Assembly: GCF_954871325.1 (NCBI RefSeq)
Contig: NC_088777.1
Coordinates: 25,397,366 to 25,461,365, forward strand
DNA: 64,000 nt
Direction of reading: 5' to 3'
Source of the DNA: Gordionus sp. m RMFG-2023
Lineage: Eukaryota > Nematomorpha > Gordioida > Chordodea > Parachordodidae
Below the pieces are notes generated by a model. It made no database searches. It saw only the letters and a list, made by a program, of their open reading frames with translations, and was not told where the DNA came from. This document shows, one piece after another, positions 46,571-58,195 of the stretch. Within the stretch, counting starts at the first letter, position 1; every line of letters begins with the position of its first letter. Both the position numbers and the translations under genes were made by a program.

Positions 46571-48781
46571 ATTTATAAAGAAAAAGAATATATTTACTTG
46601 AAGGATGAATAGTAAAATATGTATAAATAATTTGAAGAAGGTAGAGTAAAGTGAGTAGTAAAATTATAATTATAAAAGGAAATATAAATTGAGCAATCTT
46701 ATCTTATTTTGAATCCATAGAATTACCACTTCAATAATATAGAATGAAATGGAATTATTAATATTGATTAATATTAATTATGATTAAATAATTTATCCCA
46801 TTTATGAATTTTTATAAGGTTGTTTAATAATGATCATTGTAATTGAAAGTCTTTAACTATTAAGAGATTTAATGTTCATATACATTGAATTTTGATTTAT
46901 CCTAAAAAATAAAATTTAATATATATCATTTAACTTCTTGTCTTTAGTAATTTCCATCTTATCTAATTTCGTTACTATAAAAACTTTCAAGATAAACCTT
47001 TCCAATATCACATTAATCATATAAATCAAAAAAATACACATATTCTTTAAGAGCCAAGAATTATGAGCTGCAAGTGGCATTTTTCATATTTTAGTATTTT
47101 CTTCTAAAAAAATTATTTTTCAAACATATAGGTCATTTAGAGCTATTACGATATTCCATTTTCAAATTTTGCGCCGATTGCAATTTTCAGCTTATTAGAT
47201 TATAAAAACACAGCTCTTGAAATTAATTACTTATTAATTTTTTAAAAAAACAGCTGTTAGATAGCTGAAATAGTTTTTATTCTAATTATATTTTATTTTA
47301 ATTAATATCAAAATATTATTTTTTTAACATCTATAACCTTCCTATCTATGAGAAATCCACTATATTGTTTTTTGCGATCGTCGAATTTGTTATACTGAAT
47401 AAATTTCGCAGTCAGTGGTTATAGTCCTCGGGCTAATTTTGCTTATCGATTTTGATTGTATGTCAATAAGTACATCAATATCTTTTAGTATTAGCTTCAT
47501 CGTCATCTTCTTGGTTATCCGTATTGTACCATTAACGTGTTGACTTGATATAGACATCATGATTTCTTTTATTTGTATAATCGTGGTTATCACTTTGAGA
47601 ATAGTTATTGTTATCATCATCGGTTTATATTATTTAATTTCAATATATTATGAATATTAATTTATTCTAAATATTTTTACTTTATGTATCATATTTTATT
47701 TTAAATATCATATTTCAATTAAAGAATATCAATTTAAATCTATAATTTACTTTAAATATGTTTTAAATTAATTACTTAAATTTTCCTTAAATTTCCCCTC
47801 CTCGAAAATAGTGAACTGAGGAGGAACAGTTGGTTATGTCTAAAATTGTGAACTTGGAAATGTTTTATATTTTTGCATTTTGACATATATGTTATCATAT
47901 CAGCATTGTATTGTCATATTAATTCACTCATTTTAATCTGTGTTAAATAAGAATCATCTTTAGCCTGGTGTTGGCTTGCATTGTCATCAAAGTTAGCTTA
48001 AAATTTTTATCATTAATTATTTCAATATCTCAAGAATTAAAATAGTTTTCAACTAGCTTTCCAAGTGTCTTTATGTTATAATTAAAGTTAATATTTTATT
48101 TAAGTTTAATTTTAAGTATCATTGATATATCAATCAGAAGATACCATCTTTATTTCCGCTGCCACTATGATAGAAATATATGATGGCTAGCTAAGATTAA
48201 GAAAACTATTTTATTAAATTAAAATGAAGAATTACATTGTGCTACTATAAATACAAAATTTTCACTTTATAAATTATTATTTTAGAATATACATTTAAAT
48301 GTTATTTTATAAAATGAAATAAGTTAAAAAGTAGAAATCGTGATATATTTAATAAAAGGTCATTCTATATTATTAATTATTTTATTTAGTATTATATTTA
48401 TTATTTTAATATCAAAATATTATTTTTTATAACATCTATAACAATATGCAAAATTTGAATTCAAATGTGTAAACCGACCTTTCTCAAGATGTTTTACATG
48501 CTTTTAAACAGGTATTTTTAAATTTTTAAACGAGGCGTTTACTATTAATATTTATGCACATTCTTTAATTATTAACTTTATTAATTCATATTTTCAAAAA
48601 TCAATGCGCTCAATTTTATAAATAGTTTTAAAATGCGACGGCTATTCTGGATAGTTAGTGCTCTTACTAAATAGGGGATAATACTTGGGAGTAATGGTTA
48701 ATTATGTCAAGTCTACCATTTTTGATTTACTCCATACCCTACCCAGAGTACAAGATAATGTTATTATTTATTATATTAAGC
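46571..48781. other. Unassigned AT-rich DNA
   Basis: About 2.2 kb without recognisable genes. A roughly 30-bp sequence (ATATCAAAATATTATTTTTT then AACATCTATAAC) occurs at about 47308 and again at about 48410 in the same orientation; it may be a chance or a relic of a larger duplication. The minus-strand frame at 47390-47620 has no family features. Confidence 0.5.
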
Positions 48782-49895
48782 CAGAGTTGTTAACGCTCCT
48801 TTTTAAAAGTAGCTAGCTCCCGCTCCTACCTTCTCAAAAGGAGCTAGCTCCCGCTCCCGCTACTACATTTTTAAAAGGAGCTAGCTCTCGCTCCAAGTAA
48901 TGGAGTGCCATCCATAACCGCTCCTTTGATTTTCATTTTTTTAGAGAGTATACGAAATAAAATCTAATTTTTTTTATCAAAAAGCTTTATTTATATTAAA
49001 TTATCTATCAAAATATTTATAACTTTTTATTAGCTTTTAAAAGTTATAAATTTTAAATTAGAATCTATCAAACATCCACGCCTCTCCCTTAAGACCTGTT
49101 TTGCAATACTAAATAGGCATTCCACAGGAGCACTAGAAGGAAGCAGGGTATTGTATTTTATAAAGATATTTTTTAATTCATGGAATTTATCAAAAATAGT
49201 AATTTTGGTATCATTATTTAAAAAATATTTGTCCAATATATTATCTTCCTGATGATCAATTTCATGGAATCCAAAAAAATCTTCCAAATTAATTTGTATT
49301 TAAAAGAAAGATTTTTTACTTTTAGATGCTTTTTAGATTGTAGCTGCTCACTTTTGAAAATTAAATAGTTTTATATAAACACAAAAGACATTTTGCCCGT
49401 AATTTGTTTGATCATTTGGATCAACATCTTTTAGAAGTTTAAAATATTTTTTGTATGATGGAAATGGAAATTCGATTTCTTCATCTATGATATCTAAATC
49501 CATAATATCTAAAACTATTTTTTATTATATATCTATAAAACAAATATTAATATGACTTACAAGATTTTCCAAAAAATTTTCAATATAAAAAGGAAAACTT
49601 GAAGTTTAATATTTAAAATGATTGGATGAAAAACCAATATAAAACTCGGCTAAACATTTAAAATAGATTAATTTAAATTAAAAAAAATTTCATTTTTATT
49701 AAATTTAATTAATAAATATTATTAATATTTAAAAAATAATTTAATTTATACATTAAATTTAAAGGAGCGGTGGAGCAGCGCTCAGCGGTAGAGCAGCGCT
49801 CCTCCACTCCAGCCCTAAAAGTAGCTAACTCCCGCTCCCCAATTTGGGCCTACAGGTGTTTTTCAAAAAATGTAGCACCTCTCCTTAACAACTCG
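48782..49895 (-). mobile_element. Small hAT element with GGAGC subterminal repeats
   Basis: The left end CAGAGTTGTTAACGCTCC pairs with the right end, read inward, CGAGTTGTTAAGGAG. Both subterminal regions are rich in AGGAGCTAGCTCCCGCTCC-like palindromic words (48790-48935 and 49763-49845). The minus-strand frame at 49030-49287 gives a C-terminal dimerisation domain, [20 protein letters not shown] followed by RRGCL, with more diverged transposase-like sequence upstream to about 49510. The flanking 8-mers TATTAAGC and TATTCATT agree only at the first four positions. It is an internally deleted, decayed copy. Confidence 0.8.
49030..49287 (-). pseudogene. hAT transposase C-terminal (dimerisation) fragment
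   Basis: The 85-residue frame ends in a normal stop and carries the most conserved hAT segment, [10 protein letters not shown] then a basic RERRGCL stretch and a short helix. This is the C-terminal tail that lets hAT transposases oligomerise; the RNase H-like catalytic core is absent. The position inside matching terminal repeats shows it belongs to the 48782-49895 element. Confidence 0.8.
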
Positions 49896-50039
49896 TATTC
49901 ATTTATATATTATAGCTATAAATTTCTATATCGCCACAAACAAAATAATACCTCATAACACATACATACCATTAAAACAAAAATATAATTAAACACTAAA
50001 GAAGCACCTCTGCTCAATATAAATCATCCGAATTTCATT

Positions 50040-50640
50040 TAAAATGCGGGGGAGTGGTGAAGGAGCTAAACCAAAACATGTTGATCAAGCTCCTTGGGGA
50101 TGTAGCAGCCATGTGCTAAATCTACATGAAAGTAGTAACTTGGAAATGGGAATCCTCGAAATTAAAACCTCAAGACCAGGCGTACAAATTCGTAGAAGGG
50201 CCTCCACCATCATAACCCAAGCCCTTTCGAGCAAGTTTAGCAGGTGCGTACGGAGGCCGTGCTGGGGCAGACTCTCACAGCGTCACCATCCCTGCTCTAC
50301 CCCTAAGCATAAGGACTCGACATATTCCGGTTAATCAACGTGTATGAAATTGAATACGTCCCAAAATTCGCACAAAGAACCCTGTGGCAAATCAAGGATT
50401 TCCTCAGTAGCCTCACCCCTTCTTTGAGATTGTAAGAAATCGAAGCAGCCATGGAAAATTGGGGTGAAACCTGAATCTCCCAAATTGGACGAGACGAACT
50501 ACAAGTATAATTACAAGACGTAAGGCGCTGAATAAATTTCATAGAGCATCGAAAGACCAGGGTCCCAGAGGACGAAGTAGAATCGGATCCCCCAACAGAG
50601 GACGAGGATTACAGCGACATATGTTGTTAAACGACTGAGT
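50040..50640 (+). other. GC-richer coding-like island of unknown origin
   Basis: A 600-bp stretch of nearly balanced composition in an otherwise AT-rich region, with codon-like texture on the + strand (open frame 50044-50334 and further protein-like stretches in neighbouring frames, ending in an acidic tail near 50570-50630). I recognise no family. It looks like a decayed foreign or mobile-element coding segment. It borders directly on a CTCAAGTCG repeat cluster. Confidence 0.4.
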
Positions 50641-50900
50641 CGAACTGAGTCTTGTTTTGGGTCGAAAAAATCGAACCAAACTGACTTGAGTTATGAACTC
50701 GAGTGGTTAACTCAAGTCGTAACTCAAGTCGACTCAAGTCGTGAACTAAAGTCGACTCAAGTCGTGAACTCAAATCGACTCAAGTCGTGAACTCAAGTCG
50801 ACTCAAGTCGTGATTTCCAATTAGTTTTTATTATTAATTAACAATACAATTATTTTTTTTAATTTATACTTCCAACTTGAGTAAGTCGTGAATAGAAATT
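50630..50900. repeat. ACTCAAGTCGTGA repeat cluster, probable hAT subterminal region
   Basis: Starting TTGTTAAACGACTGAGTCG, the next 180 bp hold about eight copies of ACTCAAGTCG with AAGTCGTGAA, in 21-23 bp steps, plus inverted forms (GACTTGAG, AACTTGAG). The TTGTTAA...GAGTCG start resembles hAT termini such as the one at 48782. The other end was not found. Confidence 0.5.
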
Positions 50901-51480
50901 ACAAGCATTAATTATTATTTATTTATTTTTAGTAAAATTATTTATTTTTAGTAAAATTATTTATTTTTAGTAAAATTATTTATTTTTAGTAAAATTATTT
51001 ATTTTATTTTATTTTATTTATATTTAAATATTTATTATATTTTAAAGAAATGATATAATTTAATATTTTTTATTTTTTAATATATTATGAAAATATATAT
51101 TTATTTGATATCTTTTAATAAAAAAATGATAAGCTGCAATGTAAGTTAAGTAATATCATTTTTGTTACAATTAATTAGTGACTTTCACGCCCAAATTTTA
51201 AGCAAAATTTGATTTGATTTGAATTTTAAATGATTTTTTCTTTTTTGTTAATAAAGATTTATATTAATTATTTTGTAAATTTTATTTAAATAAACAATTT
51301 TTTAGTCGAAATCTTTTATTTATAAAGGTTTATTTTTATCATTTTTGTAAAATTATCTATTTTTTTTAGTATATAAGAACTAGTTTAAATAATTTATTTT
51401 TAAATATTTATATTAAACTTTTATAAGTTATTCATGATCGTCTTTGTGATAATTGTCATGTTATTTTTTACATTTATGAA
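50901..51480. other. AT-rich DNA with 18-bp tandem repeat
   Basis: From 50925 to 51005 there are five near-perfect units of TTATTTATTTTTAGTAAAA. The rest is low-complexity AT-rich DNA without coding. It occupies the place where a foldback AT arm would be expected beside array D, but the diagnostic words are absent. Confidence 0.55.
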
Positions 51481-53500
51481 ATCTTTGACAGAAAAGGATA
51501 AAAATATAATTTATATTATTAAGATGTTAATTCAATGATGATCCTTTCTAAAAATGACAATTATCATAATCTGTATTTTTAAATATATTAGTTTATTTTT
51601 GACGCTAATGGGTAAAAACATAAATTGTAAATATGTTAAATTAAAATTTCAGTGAAGATGTACCCTAGATAAGTGACAATTGTCATAATCGTTATTTCTA
51701 AAGTTTTTTGAAATTTTTTTACGCATATAAGTAAAAATATAGATTGTAAATACGTTTAAGTAAAAATTCAGTGAACTTGTACCATAGATATGTGACAATT
51801 GTCATAATCGTTATTTTAAAAGTCTTGAATTTTTTTGACGGAAATAGGTAAAAATATATAGTGTAAATATATTAAATTAAAATTTTAGTGAAGATGTACC
51901 CGATAAGTGACAATTGTCATAATCGTTATTACTAAAGTTTTTTGAATTTTTTTGACACAAATAGGTAAAAATATAGATTGTAAATATGTTAAATTAAAAT
52001 TTCAGTGATAGATAAGTGACAATTGTCAAAATCGTTATTTCTACAGTTTTTTAAAATTTTTTTGAAGTTTTTTAAAATTTTTTTGACACACATAGGTAAA
52101 AATATAGATTGTAAATTCGTTTAATTAAAAATTCGATGAAGATGTATCATAGATAAGTGACAATTGTCATAATCGTAATTTCTAAAGTTTTTTGAAATTT
52201 TTTGACGCATATAGGTAAAGATTTAGATTGTAAATACGTTTAATTTAAAATTCGATGAAGATGTATCAAAGATAAGTGACAATAAAATTTAGATATGTGA
52301 CAATTGTCATAATCGTTATTTTTCAACTTTTATGAATTTTTTTAAAGTAAATAGGTAAAAATATATATTATAAAGATGTTAATAAATTCAGTGAAGATGT
52401 ACCATAGAAGAGTGACAATAAGTGATTTGCATCGGGCCTAATTTTTCAAGCCCGGCCCGAACCCAAAAATTTTTTAAAAAGTTTTGCCGGCCTGGCCCTA
52501 ACCCGAAATTTTTTTTAAAAAAATTTACCGACCCAGCCCGGCCCGAATTTATATAAATATAGAAATTAATCTTTATAATTAATCAAAAAAAAAGACATAT
52601 GTTATATGTAGTTTAGTTCCAATAAATAAAATCAAATATTTTTATTTGACATAAAAAATTCAATATAAAATTGATAAATTTTGATATATTTTAAAAAAAT
52701 ATCCAAGGTCCGACCCGACCCAAATTTTTTTTAAAATATTAGGCCCGACTCGGCCTAAATTTTTTTTAAATATTAGGCCAGGCCCGGCCCGAACCCGAGG
52801 TTTTTAGATAGGGCCGGACTCGGGCCGGGCCTAACTTTGCAGATTTCTAGTGACAATTGTCATAATCGTTATTTTTTAACTTTTTTTGAAGCAAATGGGT
52901 AAAAATATATATTGAAAACATGTTAAATTAAAAATTTTGTCATAATCGTTATTTCTGAACTTTTTTGAAGCAAATGGGTAAAATTATATATTGTAAACAT
53001 GTTAAATTAAAATTTCAGTGAAGATGTACCATAGAAAAGTGACAATTGTCATAATCGTTATTTTTGAACTTTTTTGAATTTTTTTAAAGTAAATAGGTAA
53101 AAATATATATTGTAAATATGTTAAATTAAAATTTCAGTGAAGATGTACCATAGAAAGTGACAATTGTCATAATCGTTATTTTTGAACTTTTTTTAATTTT
53201 TTTAAAGTAAATCGGTAAAAATATATATTGTAAAAATGTTAAATTAAAATTTCAGTGAAGATGTACCATAGAAAAGTGAGAATTGTTATAATCGTTATTT
53301 GGAACTTTTTTGAATTTTTTCATAGAAAATAAGTAAAAATATATATTATAAACATGTTATATTAAAATCTCAGTGAAGATGACCATAAAAAGTGTCAATT
53401 GTCATAATCATTATTTGTGAACCTTTTTGAAAATTTTTAAAGCAAACTTGTAAATATATATATTGTAAACATGTTAAATTAAAATTTCAGTTAATCGTTT
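51481..53500 (+). repeat. Satellite array D (about 13 monomers, forward)
   Basis: About 13 monomers of the 118-bp satellite in forward orientation, more divergent at the left (near 51550 the palindrome has decayed to ACAATTATCA) than at the right. The array is interrupted at 52420-52849 by a hAT MITE whose target duplication is part of the satellite palindrome. The last monomer stops in the middle near 53490. Confidence 0.88.
52420..52849. mobile_element. hAT-type MITE with CCCGGCCCG repeats, 8-bp TSD GTGACAAT
   Basis: The left end AAGTGATTTGCATCGGGCC and right end, read inward, TAGAAATCTGCAAAG form a degenerate terminal repeat. The element is flanked by GTGACAAT at 52412-52419 and 52850-52857, a perfect 8-bp duplication. 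The outer 130 bp on each side are runs of GGCCCGAACCC and AGCCCGGCCCGA words separated by A/T runs. The centre is AT-rich without coding. It is related in plan to the 209-bp MITE at 2563-2771. Confidence 0.85.
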
Positions 53501-53868
53501 ATTTTTGAATTTTTTTGCCCAAATGATCTGGTTTTTAGCCCACGCCGTTCTATCAAATTGAGCTGGCTAGCTAAATAATTTAAAGAGTGCTAACGGACCT
53601 TTAAAAAATTTTAACAATGGGCAGGCTAATAAACAACTTTTATTTGTTATTTAAAATTTATTAGGCAAACATTAAAAAATATATTCTTCATAACTTTTTT
53701 TTAATACCAGATTATCGATAACTGTTGTGGATGTTATCGACGGAAAAATTAATGTAAAAAAAACTTGTTGGATTTGATTTGAAATTATAGGGTCGAAGTA
53801 TTTCGTCCTATAATTGATCAAATTATAAACATCAGAACGGTTTTCTGCAAAAAGAGAGTTTATTTTGA
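53501..53868. other. Unassigned sequence after array D
   Basis: It contains a mixed-composition stretch (53515-53640) with AGCTGGCTAGCTAAATAA that might be a MITE end, but no partner was found. No gene. Confidence 0.4.
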
Positions 53869-53869
53869 A

Positions 53870-54319
53870 TGTGCAATATAGGCATTTTGATAAAAATAAT
53901 AAAGGTATTTCTGAAAAAGCCTTCGTAAAAGTGACACAACAAATATATTGAATGTTAAATAACGTAACGAATTGTGTTCATTTGCCTGTGAATTCAAAGA
54001 TTTAATAGCAGAATTAAACGAAACGGACGATGATATCGTATGAGCAGGTGAGGAGTCTAATGAAAAAGTAGAATAAGATAATAACTCAGAATGTGAATTG
54101 TGGTAATAAATGTAACAATTGATTAATGCCTGTATGAAATTCTTAAGATACAATATGCACACAAGTGCATACACTAATTTATTTTTCACATATGCATACA
54201 TTTCTTTATCATTTACTCAAGTTAATTGCGAGAGAACATTTAGTAAATTATAAAAAATAGGCTGAGAAATAATATATACGAAGAAAAATTAGGATCGTTT
54301 TTAATGTTAGTTGTATGAG
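53870..54319 (+). pseudogene. Old hAT transposase relic, left part
   Basis: Plus-strand pieces in more than one frame read FKDLIAELNETDDDIV, then ACMKFLRYNMHTSAYTNLFF, then QVNCERTFSKL with EEKLGSFLMLVV. These match the end of the catalytic region and the dimerisation motif (E-R-x-F-S-x-L-K...) of hAT transposases. The relic is cut at 54319 by a younger hAT and resumes at 55986 (VGIELKDILVYLRNISK). Stops and frameshifts are numerous. The long minus-strand frame at 53860-54201 is its shadow. Confidence 0.72.
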
Positions 54320-55977
54320 CAGTGACGTAAGCATGGTGGGGGGGGGGGGGTTGATTTTAATTTTTTTTTTTAAATTTAATAAATTCTTAATATTATAAAT
54401 AATAATAGATATACACATTTGATTATTTTTATATTTATTTTTGGTTTGCAGCTATTTCACACCACCCTAAAAAAGGGAGTTATTTATTCAAACGTATCAT
54501 GATATTGACTCAAAAAATCAAAAAAAAAAACTAAAAAGATTTTGTCCGACCAGATTCATCGAAAGACAAGAGTCGGTGAAACTCTTTATTGAAATATATG
54601 ATGTTGTCTATGCAGCACTAGAATTTTATATATCAAGCAAGGAAAAAGATTCAGCAGATGCTGAAAATCTTTTGCAGGCTATTATTAAGCCACAATTTTT
54701 AATTTCAATTCAATGTCTTTATTTTTTATTTAATTATACATATGATTTTAGCAAAATGTTACAAAAAATTGATTTGGATTTAAGGGAGATTATGAATAGA
54801 GCAAAGGATATTGTTGAAATATTAACAAATATAGGAGAGAATGTGGATGAAAAATTTCATGAAATATATGAAAAAGTAAAGATTGCTAATATGTTTGGAA
54901 TTGAAATTTTTAAACCTAGAGTAGTCTCTAGACAATCCAATCGATCAAATATTGATGCATCTACGATTGAGGATTTTTATAAAATAAACATTTTTATTCC
55001 CCTTATTGATACATTTTTATTTCTAAAAGAAAGATTTATTAGTCATAATTATTTTTTAAAAAGCTTTTATTTTCTTTTGCCGATTGAGTCTAAACTGTTG
55101 ATTACACTTGAAACAAGAGAGGATATTAAATCTCAGTTTTATGCTGATGATTTAGTAGGTTCATATGATAAGTTACTTTGTGATGTCGAATTTTGGTATA
55201 AAAATCTTGACAGAATAGGGTATTCTTTGAGACCAAAAAATTCTCTGCAGGCCCTTTCCATGTGTAATTGAATTTTAGATTCCCTGCCTAATATCAAAAC
55301 ATTATTAATTATTTTAGCTACCTTGCCAAATAGTACCCGCACTAATGAAAGGTCTTTTTCAACTTTAAAAAGGTTAAAAACCTATTTAAGAAACACAACT
55401 GGTGAAAAACGTTTAAATGGATTAGTCCTATTGAATATTTATAAGGAGATTATTTTAGATAAAAATTTGATTCTAGATGTATTAGCAAAATCTCAGAGAA
55501 AAGTAGATCACTCTTTTTAAATTCAAATCAAAAAATAGCAATAAAATTTTATTAGTTTTAATATATAATCAATTTTTTTTTGTAAAAAAAATATTATTTA
55601 TAAGATAATATTATCATTTTTTCTAAAATACCATTATTTGCATAATAATTACATATTTTATATAATTGTAAAAAATTACTTTTTTTAAAATAGAGTTTTT
55701 ATACATTATAATTTTTAATATTATAATCTATATTATATAAAATATCAACATTTTGAAATTATTTTAATTAATAAAAATATATACATGATTAAATAAAGGA
55801 ATGTAAAATATATAATAAAATACCCTAAAATTTATATGAAAATATAAAACAATTTTCCAAAAATATAAGTAATTAAGTGTTCAAAAAATGGAAGGTTTGG
55901 GGGGGGGCTTCGCCCCCCAGAAATTTTCTTAACCCCCCCCCCCCCCCACCCATGATAAAATCCTGGCTAAGCCACTG
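54320..55977 (+). mobile_element. hAT element, 1.66 kb, perfect TSD TGTATGAG
   Basis: The ends CAGTGACGTAAGCATGG and, from the right, CAGTGGCTTAGCCAGGA are inverted. Just inside each lies a long G run (54338-54351) or C run (55933-55947). A perfect 8-bp duplication, TGTATGAG, flanks it (54312-54319 and 55978-55985). The transposase frames cover the C-terminal half only, so this is an internally deleted member of the ZMYM/DUF4371-type hATs. It sits inside an older hAT relic. Confidence 0.92.
54546..55520 (+). pseudogene. hAT transposase, C-terminal half (ZMYM1-like), interrupted
   Basis: The frame 54576-55271 (231 residues, extending upstream to about 54546 without an ATG) covers the helical insertion and following region: AALEFYISSKEKDSADAENL, a basic patch RVVSRQSNRSN, and IPLIDTFLFLKERF. 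The second frame, 55323-55520, carries the dimerisation motif NERSFSTLKRLKTYLR followed by LNGLVLLNIYKE, matching the relic at 39165-39530 closely. One stop/frame change near 55270 separates the two. The N-terminal zinc finger, DUF4371 and first catalytic residues are missing. It could not act alone but may bind transposon ends if expressed; that is speculation. Confidence 0.85.
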
Positions 55978-55985
55978 TGTATGAG

Positions 55986-56065
55986 ATTGAGAACTTTTAG
56001 TGGGGATTGAACTAAAAGATATTCTTGTTTATTTGCGCAATATTTCAAAATGAGATTTATCAACT
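55986..56065 (+). pseudogene. Old hAT transposase relic, right end
   Basis: A short C-terminal piece, GIELKDILVYLRNISK, continues the 53870-54319 relic after the nested insertion. The target duplication lies at the junction. Confidence 0.6.
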
Positions 56066-57138
56066 TAAAAATTATATATTATCTTAATTCTTTTATTTAA
56101 AAATCATGTAATACATATAAAAAAAACATTTAAAAATAAATAAATATTGTTATTTTAAATTTTTTTTAAATTGTATTTTAAAAAAAATAGGAACGCTTTT
56201 GAACACAAAAAATTTAGATTCATTTTGCATGATAGTAACAAATAATAAGAGTAAATAATAAAAAAAATTTTTATATTATCATAAATATTTTGATCATAAT
56301 TTAAATCGAATATTTTATATGCTTACTAAATTATGAAATTTTTAGTGAGGGTGTAGCGTTGAGACTGAACCATTTATAAAATAAGAATTTTTTCCTAAAA
56401 AAAATTAAAAAAAACTTACTGGTGCCATCGAGGCGCTATAATCATTGAAATTTAAGAATAAATATATAAATAATACATTTTAAATTGAAATAATTTAAAG
56501 AACCAAAAAATCTTGCTATTGTTACAAATTTTAAATAACAATGGGAGAGAGAGACGGGGGAGGGATTGGTCATTTATTTTCTATTTTAATCTTTATTTTT
56601 CGGATCTTTTCTCAATTTTTTTCTTCTCAATTTTCATTTAATTTTTTTAGTATAACCTAGCAATAATTAATTTTGATAAATAAATTTATAAGTGTGTGCT
56701 CATGGCATATTATATTAATATGGGTGGAAATTTTATGTCCCCAAAAAATTTTTTGCAATTATATATCAGTACCCCCCCTCCCCACCTGCCCCAAAAAAAA
56801 CACAAAATCTTACGAAAAAATATTCGAAATAATATTATCATGTTAAATTAAAATTTCTAGAATTGTTAAATTATATATTTTTCTTAAATTCCGTTATGTA
56901 CAACAAAAATTACTTATATTTTATTATAATTATATATATTTATTATTTTTATAAATACAGTATTTTTTTTAAAATGTATATTTACGCGAAATTAAATATT
57001 TTAATATACTTGATTTAATATATTTTTAAGTTGTACATGTAAACTATTTGTATTATTGGATAAGTATTCTGTATTATTTACTTTTATATTTGTATGCCTA
57101 ATAAAATTTTTAATATTAAATTATTTATATTTGTTTAT
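56066..57138. other. Unassigned AT-rich DNA
   Basis: It includes a G-rich patch (56540-56565) and a C-rich patch (56770-56800). No coding or terminal repeats recognised. Confidence 0.5.
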
Positions 57139-57729
57139 TATAATTAGAGGATGATTTACCATTTGTGCCAAAGTACCCATAGAAAACTACAAAAGCTAGG
57201 TCTGGAAAGCCAATACAGAACCGATGAAGCCCTAAGCTTCTTTTGTGGCATGAGTGACGGCTTAGCATTTGTTCCTTTATGTGATATTGGCAATGCAATG
57301 GCATTCCTGAGATCAGTTACTCCGACCAATGGTAAAGATATTCTTGAATATTTCGATAAAAATTATATCAATGGAGTCAAGGGAGGCCACAAGAAGCAAT
57401 TCTCAATCCCAGACACGTCAAATTGGGCCTCGATTTCCTCCAGAAACTGGGAACGTGAATGAGAGCACCCTATCTGATGAAAAACCCACAAATAATCAAT
57501 GCGAAGGTTGGTATCATCATTTTTCATATCTGGTTGGGAATAAACGCCCATCAATTTGGGTATTGATTAATATAATGAAATGCGAGGTTTCTGCCGATGA
57601 AACCAAACTTGAACGATGGCGAATAGGTAGTTGGAAACCAAAACAAAATCGCAGAGTTATAATACCCAGATTCGGTTAAAGAAACTTTGCGAAGAATACC
57701 ATGATAGGATGCAAAGCCTTCCAGATTAG
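57139..57729 (+). pseudogene. MULE transposase relic (C-terminal half), second copy
   Basis: After a possible splice acceptor (TATAATTAG at about 57148), the sequence reads YHLCQSTHRKLQKLGLESQ, DGLAFVPLCDIGNAMAFL and FDKNYINGV, then in another frame RFPPETGNV and TNNQCEGWYHHFSYLVGNK with SADETKLERWRIGSWKPKQN, and in a third frame RLKKLCEEYHDRMQSLPD with a stop ending at 57729. The block order is the same as in the minus-strand relic at 16453-17092, but the sequences are well diverged, so they are separate old insertions of related MULEs. At least two small indels (near 57385 and 57655) break the frame. No terminal repeats were found. Confidence 0.8.
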
Positions 57730-58195
57730 ATTTTATGAGGGCGATTTTTACCTTTATTTGATGTTAACCGATATAATTTTTATTCTAAATTATTAAATTT
57801 ATATATACATAATGATTTTTCAATTAAATAAACAGATCTTATTGCAAATTTTGTCAAATTTAGTCTACTTAATATAGTAATTAAGGATGGATATTGTATT
57901 TATTACTATAGCAAATAATTTTTACGAAAATTAGTAATACATAGGTTATTTTACTGGGGTATTTTTTTGTCCCAGTACCAATTTGAACATCAGCATTTTT
58001 TATGGGGGGTATATGAGTAATCTTTAAGTAATGAATTGGGGCCTAAAAAAATTTATTATTAAATTATATTTCTATGATAATTTTTTCTAAAATACTAATT
58101 TGCCTATACTTTATTAAATCAAATAAAAATATACCGATATTATTAGGTCCTAACAGGAGGTTTTTATTCTGGGGTTTTTTCCGGGATTCGATATT
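57730..58195. other. Unassigned AT-rich DNA upstream of LINE copy 2
   Basis: No gene. A CCGGGATT-type word near 58180 resembles the minisatellite at 2070-2230. It forms the 5' insertion flank of LINE copy 2. Confidence 0.5.

Noticed and set aside
53860-54201. 113-residue minus-strand protein
   Set aside because: The + strand of the same segment matches hAT transposase; the minus frame has no family features.
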